IMG/VR virus record: IMGVR_UViG_3300049440_000210
Span: 1-63,377 of that record
DNA: 63,377 nucleotides
Source: a virus
Direction: 5' to 3' (one strand)
In this document: one piece after another, positions 17,750-26,005 of the stretch
Position numbering within the stretch: the first letter of the stretch is position 1
Layout: every line of letters starts with the position of its first letter
The notes under the pieces: model-generated
What the model saw: the letters and a program-made list of their open reading frames with translations, nothing else
Databases searched by the model: none
Told to the model about the DNA's origin: nothing
Position numbers and translations under genes: made by a program

Positions 17750-18193
17750 CTAGTCAGGCGCGTCGACATGCTCTTGAACAGGCAACTCCGGCAGCGGGGA
17801 CTGCCCGAAGGACGCCATCGCCGCGGACATTCCTCCGTAGTCGGTGGCAAAATTGGCGTATATCGAGTAGAGCAGCGTGATGAAGATGCCCAGCTTCAGC
17901 CACAGCCCCGGGGCGAAAAGGTAAAGCAGGACGACGGCCGGGATGTTCACCAGCCAGTAAATCGCACCGTACAGGTGGACCTTGTACTGGACGTGCGGGT
18001 CCGTCTCCAGGTCCTTGACCACGTGCCTCAGCCAGCCGTGCCGCATGACGGCCGGGGGCACGGCCGCTGCTGCCACGTGCACGCGCAGCGCCGCTACCTC
18101 GGCCGCTGCCGCTGCCACGTGCGGGCGCAGCGCGCTCACCTCCGCGCGCAGGAGGCGCAGCTCGGCCGCCGCGTCGGGAGGGAGGTCTGCCAT
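17750..18193 (-). CDS. Coiled-coil protein with two membrane spans
   Basis: 147 residues from ATG 18193. The N-terminal 45 residues are Ala/Leu/Arg heptads (coiled coil). Two adjacent hydrophobic helices lie at about residues 74-92 and 96-115 (VHLYGAIYWLVNIPAVVLLY and the following stretch), then an acidic tail. The layout fits a holin-like or membrane-anchored accessory protein. A CATACT -10-like sequence six bases before the ATG suggests leaderless expression. Confidence 0.6.
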   Translation of the reverse strand: MADLPPDAAAELRLLRAEVSALRPHVAAAAAEVAALRVHVAAAAVPPAVMRHGWLRHVVKDLETDPHVQYKVHLYGAIYWLVNIPAVVLLYLFAPGLWLKLGIFITLLYSIYANFATDYGGMSAAMASFGQSPLPELPVQEHVDAPD

Positions 18194-18212
18194 GGGCAAA
18201 GTATGCCATGGC

Positions 18213-18371
18213 CTACTTCAGGATCATGGCCATGATCACGGCCTTCAGCAGCTCCAGGGCCTGGGCGGCATCGAAGCCCGCCACCTGCCAGGCGAGGAAC
18301 ATCTCATGCTGCTGCACCGCGCTCACCTGGAGGGCGGTTATCGGGTCTTCCCGGGGAGGCTCATCAGCCAT
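18213..18371 (-). CDS. Hypothetical protein, 52 aa
   Basis: ATG 18371 (MADEPPREDPITALQVSAVQ). Amphipathic helix at the C-terminus (AAQALELLKAVIMAMILK) that may associate with membrane. A TATACG promoter-like hexamer lies nine bases upstream. It precedes the two-span coiled-coil protein, so the pair may work together, for example in lysis control. No family recognised. Confidence 0.5.
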   Translation of the reverse strand: MADEPPREDPITALQVSAVQQHEMFLAWQVAGFDAAQALELLKAVIMAMILK

Positions 18372-18445
18372 GGCGCACAGCGTATACCGCCCCGGATGCA
18401 AAGCCTGCTGTCTTTATCGGGCGATAAACGCGCTTCATTATGCAT

Positions 18446-19111
18446 TCAGGCGGCCCACTCGATCGCCCACGCCTCCAGGGGGCTGCCCTCCCAGGGCCGG
18501 ATGCCACCCCAGCTCACCATGCCGCCGGGGTGGGACAGCACCGCGTGCCGGGCGTGCCCGAGGTCGGTCACGACGACCAGGCCCGGGACGATGACCTGCT
18601 CGTCAGCCTGGAAGAACCGCGCGAGGCCGCCGCGGGCCCCGGCTACCAGCGCGGGCCGCGCGAGCAGGACCTCCAGCACGGACGGGATGTCCGCGCCGTC
18701 GTCGCCGCCTGCCAGCATGTGCAGCAGCGCTATCTCCTGCTCGGTCATCTCCAGGCCCGTGCTCGCGAGCAGGTGGTTGGCCACGGCCGCCGAGGCGCAC
18801 GTCGGCCCGGCGTCGTTGCAGCCCATCGACCAGCCGGGCAGCGAAGGCCGGGTGCCGGGCGGCGCGGTGGCCGCTGCCTTGGCAGGCGGCTTCTTGCCCT
18901 GCTTCTTAGCCGCCTGGGCCGCGCGGCCGGCCGACGCCCACTTCATCGACGCCTGCGTCTGCGCCTTGGACGGGGGCAGCTTCGCGCCATGGTGGCTCTT
19001 GGCGTAAGCGGCGCGCTTGGACGCCATGGCCGCCCGGCCGCCGGCCGCGAATTTCTTCCCCGCGGCAGCCTGGGCAGCGGACTTCTTCTTGACCTTCGGC
19101 GCCCTGGCCAC
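18446..19111 (-). CDS. Lys/Ala-rich N-terminus fused to a papain-like cysteine peptidase domain
   Basis: 221 residues, GTG 19111 with an excellent site (GGAGGAGGTAAGCC). Residues 1-85 are a basic KKSAAQAAAGKKF / KQGKKPPAK tract that could bind DNA or wall polymers. Residues 92-221 read as a small papain-like fold: putative Cys in CNDAGPTCASAAVANHLL and a His in GHARHAVLSHPGG. A similar Cys/His layout is seen in the 13.3-kb peptidase. Likely a virion or lysis-related peptidase, though activity is not certain. Confidence 0.5.
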   Translation of the reverse strand: MARAPKVKKKSAAQAAAGKKFAAGGRAAMASKRAAYAKSHHGAKLPPSKAQTQASMKWASAGRAAQAAKKQGKKPPAKAAATAPPGTRPSLPGWSMGCNDAGPTCASAAVANHLLASTGLEMTEQEIALLHMLAGGDDGADIPSVLEVLLARPALVAGARGGLARFFQADEQVIVPGLVVVTDLGHARHAVLSHPGGMVSWGGIRPWEGSPLEAWAIEWAA

Positions 19112-19114
19112 GGC

Positions 19115-19210
19115 TTACCTCCTCCCGCCCGCCCTGACGTTCGTCACGGGCACGAGCGCGGGGCAGTTCGCCGTCGTCAGGACAGGGCGCGAGCTTGCGG
19201 GCGGCCTCAT
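19115..19210 (-). CDS. Possible 31-aa ORF upstream of the peptidase
   Basis: ATG 19210 to TAA 19115, product MRPPASSRPVLTTANCPALV then PVTNVRAGGRR. Its last codons overlap the ribosome binding site of the next gene (AGGAGGTAA), consistent with coupling. Short and without family, so weakly supported. Confidence 0.3.
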   Translation of the reverse strand: MRPPASSRPVLTTANCPALVPVTNVRAGGRR

Positions 19211-19211
19211 G

Positions 19212-19304
19212 TCAGTGCGCGGGCCCGTTAAGGCACATCGAGCAGCCTCCATTCGCGCAAGCGCGGCAACTGCACGCGCAGCCACGTTGGCGCCTCATGA
19301 GCAT
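19212..19304 (-). CDS. Possible small Cys-rich protein, 30 aa
   Basis: ATG 19304 (or 19298), with GGGAAGGAAGAGC upstream. The product holds six cysteines in a C-x-C-x-C-x2-C-x4-C-x2-C arrangement (CACSCRACANGGCSMC), which would suit a small zinc-binding or disulfide protein. It overlaps the 48-aa frame at 19,228-19,374 in another frame; only one of the two may be real. Confidence 0.4.
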   Translation of the reverse strand: MLMRRQRGCACSCRACANGGCSMCLNGPAH

Positions 19305-19374
19305 GACCGTGCTCTTCCTTCCCCGTTAGGGTCTGACGGAGTACGGCAGTCGCGTCCTTGAAGGAGGGAATCAT
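19228..19374 (-). CDS. Possible small protein, 48 aa
   Basis: ATG 19374 overlaps the TGA of the head-tail connector (GTATGATT), the junction style used throughout this operon. The product begins [20 protein letters not shown] and is soluble. It competes with the Cys-rich frame inside it, so the true gene is undecided. Confidence 0.4.
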   Translation of the reverse strand: MIPSFKDATAVLRQTLTGKEEHGHAHEAPTWLRVQLPRLREWRLLDVP

Positions 19375-20310
19375 ACGCCGACCGCCCGCTTTGTGTTCTT
19401 GTACGGCCGCAGCAGCTCGATGAGCCAGGGATTGGCCTGAATGCGGGTAATGCCGTAGTCGCTGACGCCCGCCACGCCGAACGGGGCATCCTTCATCTTG
19501 AACAGGTCCGCGGCGAGGATGAACGTCGCCTGGGCAACCTCCGCGGGGACCGCGAACCAGCCCCAGGTACCGGTGACCTGCACCCGGTCCTGGTGGGAGA
19601 ACGGGTAGATGAACGGGAAGAGCTTACCGGACTGCACGGTGACGGCCTGCCGGTACGGCCGCAGGATGCCGGTCGCGTTCAGGTTGTAGGAATCCGGCCC
19701 GATGCGCAGCTGGTAGTCGGTGTTCAGCGTCCAGGTCTCGCCGAAGACGCCGTTGCCGTCGCGGTCGACCAGGAACGTGGTGACCGACACCAGCGGGTCG
19801 ATGTTGACCTTGCAGATGTCGTGCGGCACGAACGTGCGTGCCTCGGTGATCCGGTTGAAGTGCTGGCCGGTCCACTGGTTGACCCACCCGCAGACAGTCT
19901 GGATGGCGATCTGCGCCTGGGAGTCATCGCTATCGTCGGCGATGCCCAGCCGGTCCTTGAACTCCTCCAGCCCGATGTACCAGGTGGCGACGCTGGCCGG
20001 CAGCACCCGCCAGGTTCCCGGCTGGACGTCGCTGACCGCCCCGGTGCCGGCCCACTCGAACTGCCACAGCCCGTCCACGCCCGCGATGGCCGGCGCGCAC
20101 GCCACCGACAGCGTGTACTTGCCCGTGGCTACCTTGACGATATCCGCGGGGGACGCGCCGCCGAACGTGTGCGTGACCGAGGTCCCGGACGGGTCCGAGA
20201 CGGTGCAGCTGACGGCCGTGGGGTCGGCCGCGGCCTGCGAGCTGTTCAGGAACGTGTTGCTGAGCAGCGCGATCTCGTTAACGGAGTCAAAAGAAGACCG
20301 TGGCGGTCAT
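19371..20310 (-). CDS. Head-tail connector protein read through a +1 frameshift (UUU UGA C)
   Basis: The main frame holds a gp6-like head-tail connector: [20 protein letters not shown] and [17 protein letters not shown], with the C-terminal [18 protein letters not shown]. Upstream in the same frame is a beta domain ([18 protein letters not shown]). The only good start, ATG 20310, overlaps the endonuclease VII stop (ATGA) behind GGAAGGGAG, and encodes MTATVFF then TGA. Slipping +1 on TTT-TGA-C gives [20 protein letters not shown] and joins the main frame. The site mimics the bacterial prfB shift site (CUU UGA C). A spurious extra T is the alternative. The tailspike gene also starts MTATFDSV. 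Confidence 0.7.
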
Positions 20311-20498
20311 GACATCACGCTCCCTTCCAGGTAAGCGAGAGCAGCGCGCAGCAAGTTCACGTCATCATGCAGTGCTCCAAGTCCGACATTGCAAGTCTGA
20401 CATAGCAGCCCGCGCACTGCGCCTGTGACGTGATCGTGGTCAACATGAAAACTCCGGCCGTCCACGCCCGAGGATGTCTTCTTGCAGATGGCACTCAT
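20307..20498 (-). CDS. Truncated recombination endonuclease VII-like HNH protein, 63 aa
   Basis: Starts directly after the tailspike stop (TAA-ATG). It contains the conserved second half of phage endonuclease VII family proteins: CKK...[20 protein letters not shown] and a C-terminal [12 protein letters not shown] helix. The usual N-terminal helices before the first zinc Cys pair are missing (the protein begins MSAICKK), so it may be a remnant or a minimal form. Its last codons overlap the head-tail connector start. Confidence 0.75.
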   Translation of the reverse strand: MSAICKKTSSGVDGRSFHVDHDHVTGAVRGLLCQTCNVGLGALHDDVNLLRAALAYLEGSVMS

Positions 20499-23400
20499 TT
20501 ACGTAACCCCGCCCTGAGACGTCGCGGTCGCGCTCACGCCCGCTGATCCCTGCGATGGCTGCGTGACTGCCGTGCCCGTGCTGTAGCCCTTGATGACCGC
20601 GGCCTGTCCCTGCGCAGTGGCGTTCAGCGCCTGGCCCGGCGCCAGGGCCGCCTGGGCGGTAGCGGTAACTGACAGGGACGGCGGCTGCGCTGCCGCCAGG
20701 GCAACGGCCGGGGCCGGGGTTAGCGCCCTGGCGCCGGCCTGCGCCGCCCCGGCCCCGGTCGCGAGGCCGGCGCCCGTTGCATTGCCGCCTGCCGGAGGCT
20801 GGGCAGCGCCCGTCCCGGTGGCGGTCGCGGCGCCGGCGGCCGAGGCAGAAGAGGCTCCCTGCCCGCTGCCCGTACCGCCGGCCAGGGCCGGCGTCAGCTG
20901 CACGCCAGGGGATGCCGCAGCGCCGCTGCCGCCCGCGGAGCCGCCTGCCAGGCCAGTGCCCGGCGCCAGGGCCGTGCCCGTGCCCGCTGCCAGGCCCGCG
21001 CTGACCTGAAGGTTCCCGCCGACTGAGGTCCCGGGGCCGAAGGCCGTGCCCGTGCCGCTGGCCAGGCCCGGGGTCAGGCCCGTCCCGGCCGCGCCCGCTG
21101 CGGCAGAGCTCCCGGCAAGGCCCGGGGTAAGCTCGTCACCCGGCGACTGGGCCACGCCGCTGCCGGCAGCCGGCCCGCCCGTCAGGCCGATGCCGGGCGC
21201 GAGCGCCGTCCCGGTGCCCTGGCTGAGGCCGGCGCTCATCACGAACTGCGGCTGCGGGGGCTGGCTGCTGCCCGTGCCGGAGGCCGCACCGGGGGTCAGC
21301 TGCACGCCCGGCGCTCCCGCGGCGCCGCTGCCGGGCGCGAGCGCCGCGGCCAGGCCGGCGCCAGGTCCCGGGGCGGAGCCTGTGCCCGTCGCCAGCCCTG
21401 TTGCCAGCTGCACGCCCGGCGACTGGGCCACGCCGGAACTGGCAGCCGATCCCCCCGCCAGCCCGATGCCCGGTGCCCCGGCTGACCCGGCGCCCGTGGC
21501 CAGGCCCGTTGCCAGCTGCACGCCCGGCGGCTGGGCCACGCCGCTGCCGGCCGCGGAGCCGCCGGCCAGGCCGATGCCGGGGGCGCCTGCCGATCCGGCA
21601 CCGGACGATACCGGGGGGGTAAGGCCGGCGCCGGGGGCAAGGGCGGACCCCGTGCCCGTTGCCAGCTGGGCAGTTACCTGGAGGTCAGGACTGGCCCCGG
21701 TCGCCGGGCTGGCCATGAGCTGCTGCACCCTGCGGAACTGCCTGCGCCAGCTGACAGAGCCGGGCTGCGGGGGCACCACGCTGGACGGCGTGACCGGCGG
21801 CCCCTGGAGCACCAGCGCCCAGTCCGGGTCGCCCTGGCTGTTGCTGCCCTTGGCCGTGGAATTGAACGCCGGCCCGGTGCCTGCTGATGACATCGCCCCG
21901 CTGACCGGGTCCACCCAGTTAGCGGTGAAGCCCGGTCCCAGCAGCGCGGTATTGACGGTGATGGTCGTGGCCCGCGGCAGGTACAGCAAAGCCAGCGAGT
22001 AATCCGGGGTGGCCGACGCGGCCACGTAGCTGCTGGTGAACGCCACCTCGTACTGCCCGCCGCCGCCGCCGGAGGCGAACGCGCTGGCCCTGGTGCCCCG
22101 GCCTGCGGTGACCAGCTGGCTGCTGAGGTCCGGGAAGAGGTTCTGCCACCCCGTCAGGCCCTCGACCACCGTGCGAATGACCAGGGCGTTGTTCGCGTAG
22201 AACCAGTCCGTCGCCGAGTTGGCCAGCGCAGTGGACTGGTACTGCCAGATGGACTCCGACCCGTGGACCTTGCCGCGGGCGCCGGCGGCCAGGGACCACC
22301 AGGCAGCCTGCCGGAACGCCTGGTCGTACGCGAACGCCCCCGAGCCGCCCGCGTAGGCGTTGCTGCCCTGGTAGAAGTACCCGTCCCCCTGGATGACCGG
22401 GACAGGGCTGCCTTCCTTGTACGCCTGCTCGACCCCGTAGTACTCCTGGTTATAGGAGTAAGTGAAGTCGAACTGGGCGTTCGCGGTGCCCCATGCCGCC
22501 ACCGAGGGAGACGCGTCCAGCGTGTTACGGCTCGTGGACTCCGGCATGTTCTCGATCGAGATGACGTGCGCGTCCCCGGATGAGCGCAGCCCGGTGAGGA
22601 ACCCGTCCAGCAGCGCGTCGTCAGATCCGCCGAAATAGTCGTCCGCGACCATCCAGACGATGTTCGGCTGGTTCTTGTACCGGTTGCCGAGCGCGACGCC
22701 GTACGCCTGGAACTCCGCGGCGCTCTTGCTGGCCAGCGGCCCGGAACCGCCTGCTACGAAGTCCGAGGCGTAGCCCACCGCGTTCATGAAGAACGTGATG
22801 CCCTTGGCCTTGCACACGGCCAGGAAGTAATCGATTCGCTGCCAGTACGCCTCGGTCAGGCCGGTGCTGGGGTTGGCCCCGGCGGTTCCCGTAGTCGGCG
22901 CCGCGCCCTGGAAGGGGAACAGCGAGTCGAACGTCCCGCCGTTATTGTCGATGTTAGAGGACTGGAGCGTCCCCATCGGCTTGCCGTACAAGGCAGTGAA
23001 GCCCTGCGCGGCGCGGTTGCTGGTGAAGGTGTCGTAGTCAGCCCGCCAGTTGCCGCTGTTCCACCGGCCCGCGTTGCCGCACAGCGCCCAGACGGCGTCG
23101 CCCCACACCAGCCGGGGATTTCCGAACTGGTCGGTGAAGTAGCCGCGCCCCCCGCCCGCCAGGCCAGTGATGTACGGCAGCTCCTGGAAGCGGTACCACG
23201 GCACCATCGGGTTGCGCCAGTGCCGCTTCCACGTCCCGCCGCCCAGCTGCTGCGCCGGCGCCGGCTGCGTCGTCGTCGCAAACGCCACGTCCGGCGCGGC
23301 CCCGGTGGCAGTGGCCAGCCCGGCGGTGGCCACGACATCCTGGCTGACCTGGATGACGCTGGACTGACTGCGGCGGAAGCTGCGGCGCCACGTCCGGCTG

Positions 23401-24077
23401 CCGGGCTGCGCTGGCGGGGCGCCTGGCGGAGCGGCCCCGGCCATCACCTCGATGCCGAATATCGCCCAGAAGTCAGAGGTGAGCGCCCGCGTCATGGCGA
23501 CGCTGCCGCCCGTGCCCGGCGCGGTCTGCCCGGCATCGTTGCCGGCCCCGGAGTTAGTGTCCCCGTTGGCCACGAACCGGCTGGCAGACGTGCCGCTCAC
23601 GGCCCCGGCGCCCTGCCCGGAGGCCATGAACGCGGCGACCAGGCTGGAGGACGCCGTCGTCGTGACGTTCACCGTGGCGGAGGCGGACTGCCCTGCGGCA
23701 GAAACCGGGATGCCGTAAGCCGTGGAGTCCAGGGGGGTGCTCGCGAACGCCAGCGATCCGCCGCTGACCCGGTCGCCGGTCGTCGCCCCCGAGACCGCGA
23801 TCGTGATCGTGCCGGTCGGCGGCGCGGGCAGCACGTAAATCTGCCCGAACCCGGCGGTGCCGTCGTTCGTGTGCCGCTTCCAGGCGGTCGACCCGGCGGT
23901 AGTGGTCATCGGCACGCCGCCCGCGGTGACGGTCAGCGTGTTGCCGTCAGTGCCGCACGACAGCCCCACGATGAGCAGCGTCGCGCCGGCGCCCAGCGTA
24001 TGGGACCACGAGTACGGCGTCGCCGCGGAGGTAAAGCCGCTGGAGCTCGGGCCGACCGAGTCAAAGGTGGCGGTCAC
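20499..24077 (-). CDS. Tailspike-like protein with apiosidase-type glycoside hydrolase domain and repetitive C-terminus
   Basis: 1,192 residues. Residues 1-215 form a beta-sandwich (MTATFDSVGPSSSGFTSAAT start). Residues about 280-790 read as an apiosidase-like (DUF4038/GH140) TIM-barrel with a C-terminal beta domain: YFTDQFGNPRLVWGDAVWAL, then YWQRIDYFLAVCKAKGITFF, NIVWMVADDYFGG and VISIENMPES. It could cleave a branched surface polysaccharide of the host. Residues about 830-1190 are a long Ala/Gly/Pro/Gln low-complexity array with ~20-25-residue units (DNA 20.6-21.7 kb). A W-[RK]-R-x-F/H motif recurs at the domain borders (TWRRSFRR, TWKRHWRN, SWRRQFRR). It is encoded in a head-tail block, away from the rightward tail operon. 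Confidence 0.75.
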   Translation of the reverse strand: MTATFDSVGPSSSGFTSAATPYSWSHTLGAGATLLIVGLSCGTDGNTLTVTAGGVPMTTTAGSTAWKRHTNDGTAGFGQIYVLPAPPTGTITIAVSGATTGDRVSGGSLAFASTPLDSTAYGIPVSAAGQSASATVNVTTTASSSLVAAFMASGQGAGAVSGTSASRFVANGDTNSGAGNDAGQTAPGTGGSVAMTRALTSDFWAIFGIEVMAGAAPPGAPPAQPGSRTWRRSFRRSQSSVIQVSQDVVATAGLATATGAAPDVAFATTTQPAPAQQLGGGTWKRHWRNPMVPWYRFQELPYITGLAGGGRGYFTDQFGNPRLVWGDAVWALCGNAGRWNSGNWRADYDTFTSNRAAQGFTALYGKPMGTLQSSNIDNNGGTFDSLFPFQGAAPTTGTAGANPSTGLTEAYWQRIDYFLAVCKAKGITFFMNAVGYASDFVAGGSGPLASKSAAEFQAYGVALGNRYKNQPNIVWMVADDYFGGSDDALLDGFLTGLRSSGDAHVISIENMPESTSRNTLDASPSVAAWGTANAQFDFTYSYNQEYYGVEQAYKEGSPVPVIQGDGYFYQGSNAYAGGSGAFAYDQAFRQAAWWSLAAGARGKVHGSESIWQYQSTALANSATDWFYANNALVIRTVVEGLTGWQNLFPDLSSQLVTAGRGTRASAFASGGGGGQYEVAFTSSYVAASATPDYSLALLYLPRATTITVNTALLGPGFTANWVDPVSGAMSSAGTGPAFNSTAKGSNSQGDPDWALVLQGPPVTPSSVVPPQPGSVSWRRQFRRVQQLMASPATGASPDLQVTAQLATGTGSALAPGAGLTPPVSSGAGSAGAPGIGLAGGSAAGSGVAQPPGVQLATGLATGAGSAGAPGIGLAGGSAASSGVAQSPGVQLATGLATGTGSAPGPGAGLAAALAPGSGAAGAPGVQLTPGAASGTGSSQPPQPQFVMSAGLSQGTGTALAPGIGLTGGPAAGSGVAQSPGDELTPGLAGSSAAAGAAGTGLTPGLASGTGTAFGPGTSVGGNLQVSAGLAAGTGTALAPGTGLAGGSAGGSGAAASPGVQLTPALAGGTGSGQGASSASAAGAATATGTGAAQPPAGGNATGAGLATGAGAAQAGARALTPAPAVALAAAQPPSLSVTATAQAALAPGQALNATAQGQAAVIKGYSTGTAVTQPSQGSAGVSATATSQGGVT

Positions 24078-24133
24078 CCGCGGCCCTCCCTCCTGGTCAG
24101 GTCACGCTATGTGTCCGCGTAATTACACTCCGA

Positions 24134-24724
24134 TCAGTTCTCGCCGTAGACCTTCAGGACCTGGAGGGTCGTGCTATTGGCGGCGTTGGAGACGCTCCAG
24201 GTGCCGAACAGCTCCAGGAACAGGCTGATCTCGTTATTGACGCCGGTCAGGTTGTTGGTGAAAGCCATCGTCTGCCCGGCCGCGGAGAACACCGACGTGG
24301 CGACGACAGCCACGCGCAGGTAGCCGTTGCACTGGATCGTGGTACCCAGGCTGCCGACTGCCTGGCAGGTGAGGTCCATGTCCAGGTCCCACGGGAAGAT
24401 CGTGGTGATCGCCGGAGTGTACGTCGGCGACGTGAACAGGGTCGCGCCGCCCGTGCCGGCGATCGTGCCTGCCGTGGCGTCCAGGCCCGAGGCCCAGACG
24501 AACGTGGCCGTGCCCGCCACCGACGTGATCGTGCCGCCTGCCTTGACCCGCAGGGACTTGCCGACCACGTTGAAGTAGCCGGCCGGGATCAGGGCGCGGG
24601 GAACCGAGGTGGACGCGATGGCCGAGATCGGCGCCTGCGTGGTGTAGGTGTTCTTGGTGACCGCAGCCGGAAGATTGTAAAGCAATTCCAGCTGAGTCAT
24701 GGTATATCCGGAAACTTTACTCAA
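24134..24724 (-). CDS. Structural protein, beta-rich, 188-196 aa
   Basis: The ATG at 24700 gives MTQLELLYNLPAAVTKNTYT (188 aa). A TTG at 24724 next to AGGAG gives eight more residues. Almost all beta strand and Thr/Ala/Gly/Ser rich, with PWDLDMDLTCQAVG, similar in style to phage structural proteins of the capsid decoration or tail appendage kind. It stops 57 bases before the tailspike start, so it is probably co-transcribed with it. Function inferred from context only. Confidence 0.6.
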   Translation of the reverse strand: MSKVSGYTMTQLELLYNLPAAVTKNTYTTQAPISAIASTSVPRALIPAGYFNVVGKSLRVKAGGTITSVAGTATFVWASGLDATAGTIAGTGGATLFTSPTYTPAITTIFPWDLDMDLTCQAVGSLGTTIQCNGYLRVAVVATSVFSAAGQTMAFTNNLTGVNNEISLFLELFGTWSVSNAANSTTLQVLKVYGEN

Positions 24725-24743
24725 CTCCTGATATCATTGCGTC

Positions 24744-25418
24744 ATGGGACGCAAACGAAAGTTCTCTACGGAGCAAGACGCGGATATCGCCAAGCTTTAC
24801 GTTGATGACCGGCTCACGCTCAAGCAGCTCGCAGAGCAACTGGGAGTGAACCGGGCAGTTATCCGTAATTCGCTGCTGCGCTCGGAGATAGAAATGCGCC
24901 CGCGCAGCAGTCCACGGCCTGAGTACGAGTGGGTCAGGTGCGCATGCGGAAAACGCGCCTCGTACAAGACAGGCCAGTGCGTGCGCTGCTACAGCCAGGA
25001 GTACAACCAGACGCCGGACGGCCAGGCGCGGCAGCGTAGCTGGTGGCTCATGGCGCACTATCGCCTGACCCGTGACGCCTACGACGCAATGCTCGCCTCC
25101 CAGGACGGGGTATGCGCAATCTGCCTTAATCCCGGCCCCCGGAGAGACAAGCTCGCCGTCGACCACGATCACGCTTGCTGTCCAGGTGCCGACTCCTGCG
25201 GGAAGTGCGTACGCGGCCTGCTGTGCGTGAACTGCAACCGGGCGGTCGGGTTGCTGAAGGACGACGTGGCGAGTGCCCGCCGCCTGCTCAGCTACCTGGA
25301 CCGTGCTCACGCCGGCTACACCGAGATGTTGAAGACGGCGGTGACGGCCGCGCCGACCGGGGTCGCCCAGAGGATGGTGAACGTGCCGCCCGTCACCGTC
25401 TGGGAGCCGCCGAAGTAG
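24744..25418 (+). CDS. HTH-HNH homing endonuclease (endonuclease VII type), inserted on the opposite strand
   Basis: 224 residues. Residues 8-55 form a helix-turn-helix (LTLKQLAEQLGVNRAVIRNS). Then comes a zinc pair CACGKR...CVRCYS, and an endonuclease VII core, VCAICLNPGP then LAVDHDHACCPG with CVRGLLCVNCNRAVGLLKDD. It is the only rightward gene between 13.3 and 40 kb, lies between two leftward structural genes, and its last ~30 codons read antisense through the end of the neighbour at 25,316. Such a layout points to a recent insertion. Confidence 0.85.
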   Translation: MGRKRKFSTEQDADIAKLYVDDRLTLKQLAEQLGVNRAVIRNSLLRSEIEMRPRSSPRPEYEWVRCACGKRASYKTGQCVRCYSQEYNQTPDGQARQRSWWLMAHYRLTRDAYDAMLASQDGVCAICLNPGPRRDKLAVDHDHACCPGADSCGKCVRGLLCVNCNRAVGLLKDDVASARRLLSYLDRAHAGYTEMLKTAVTAAPTGVAQRMVNVPPVTVWEPPK

Positions 25419-25831
25419 TTGTAGCAGAGGCCCTGCTTGGCGACCGTGCCTGCCGTGATCGTGAAATCGTAGACGAAGCAGCCGAAGAATGCCGTCAGCG
25501 TGACCGTGCCGCCGCCGGCCAGGTTCGCCGCGGTGAAGCAGATCGAGGACGACCCGGTGTCGATCGCGAACGCCTTGGAGCCCAGCGCCCGGCCGCCCGC
25601 CACCCAGTTGGTCGCGTCAGTGATCTCGGAGCCGGTGACCCAGACGCCCGTGTTGTACCCGGTGCTGCCCACGGCGGCAGTCTTGTCCGGGGTCAGCGTG
25701 CCGAACAGGGAGACGTTGATCGTGTCGGCCGACAGCGAGGAGTACGTCGTCGGCGCGGCAGTAGTCCAGCTGCGCCCGGCGATGGGGTTGAGCATCGCCT
25801 GCTGGAAGATGGCGGATGCGGTCCAGGCCAT
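25316..25831 (-). CDS. Structural protein, 171 aa, beta-rich
   Basis: Begins MAWTASAIFQQAMLNPIAGR and is dominated by beta strands with Thr/Gly/Ala, e.g. TINVSLFGTLTPDKTAAVGS. Proteins of this kind occur in phages as minor structural or tail-associated proteins. The start is preceded by GAAGAGGAATAAGGC. The last 100 bases are overlapped by the oppositely oriented HNH gene. Possibly functionally paired with the 24.1-24.7-kb beta protein. Confidence 0.6.
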   Translation of the reverse strand: MAWTASAIFQQAMLNPIAGRSWTTAAPTTYSSLSADTINVSLFGTLTPDKTAAVGSTGYNTGVWVTGSEITDATNWVAGGRALGSKAFAIDTGSSSICFTAANLAGGGTVTLTAFFGCFVYDFTITAGTVAKQGLCYNYFGGSQTVTGGTFTILWATPVGAAVTAVFNISV

Positions 25832-25834
25832 GCC

Positions 25835-26005
25835 TTATTCCTCTTCCCCGTTGCCCTGGAAATCAGGGGAGGCACCGTGCGCGGTGGCCAGGCCCGCCTG
25901 CACGGTGTACGCGGGGATGTCCTGCGGAACGGGGAACTGCACCGTGCCGTCCGGAACCTCTCCCGGCTGCTGCTCCCCGTCCAGGGGAGCGTCCTCGCGG
26001 CTCAC
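25835..26005 (-). CDS. Small acidic protein, 56 aa
   Basis: GTG 26005 overlaps the stop of the zinc-ribbon gene (GTGA). Product begins MSREDAPLDGEQQPGEVPDG and ends PDFQGNGEEE. Likely disordered apart from a short beta segment in the middle. Lies between two genes that are spaced exactly as if this frame were translated. Confidence 0.6.
   Translation of the reverse strand: MSREDAPLDGEQQPGEVPDGTVQFPVPQDIPAYTVQAGLATAHGASPDFQGNGEEE

Noticed and set aside
25835-26005. A further one-base frameshift in the 56-aa gene
   Set aside because: Careful recount of the A run at 25,859-25,861 gives three bases and an intact frame.
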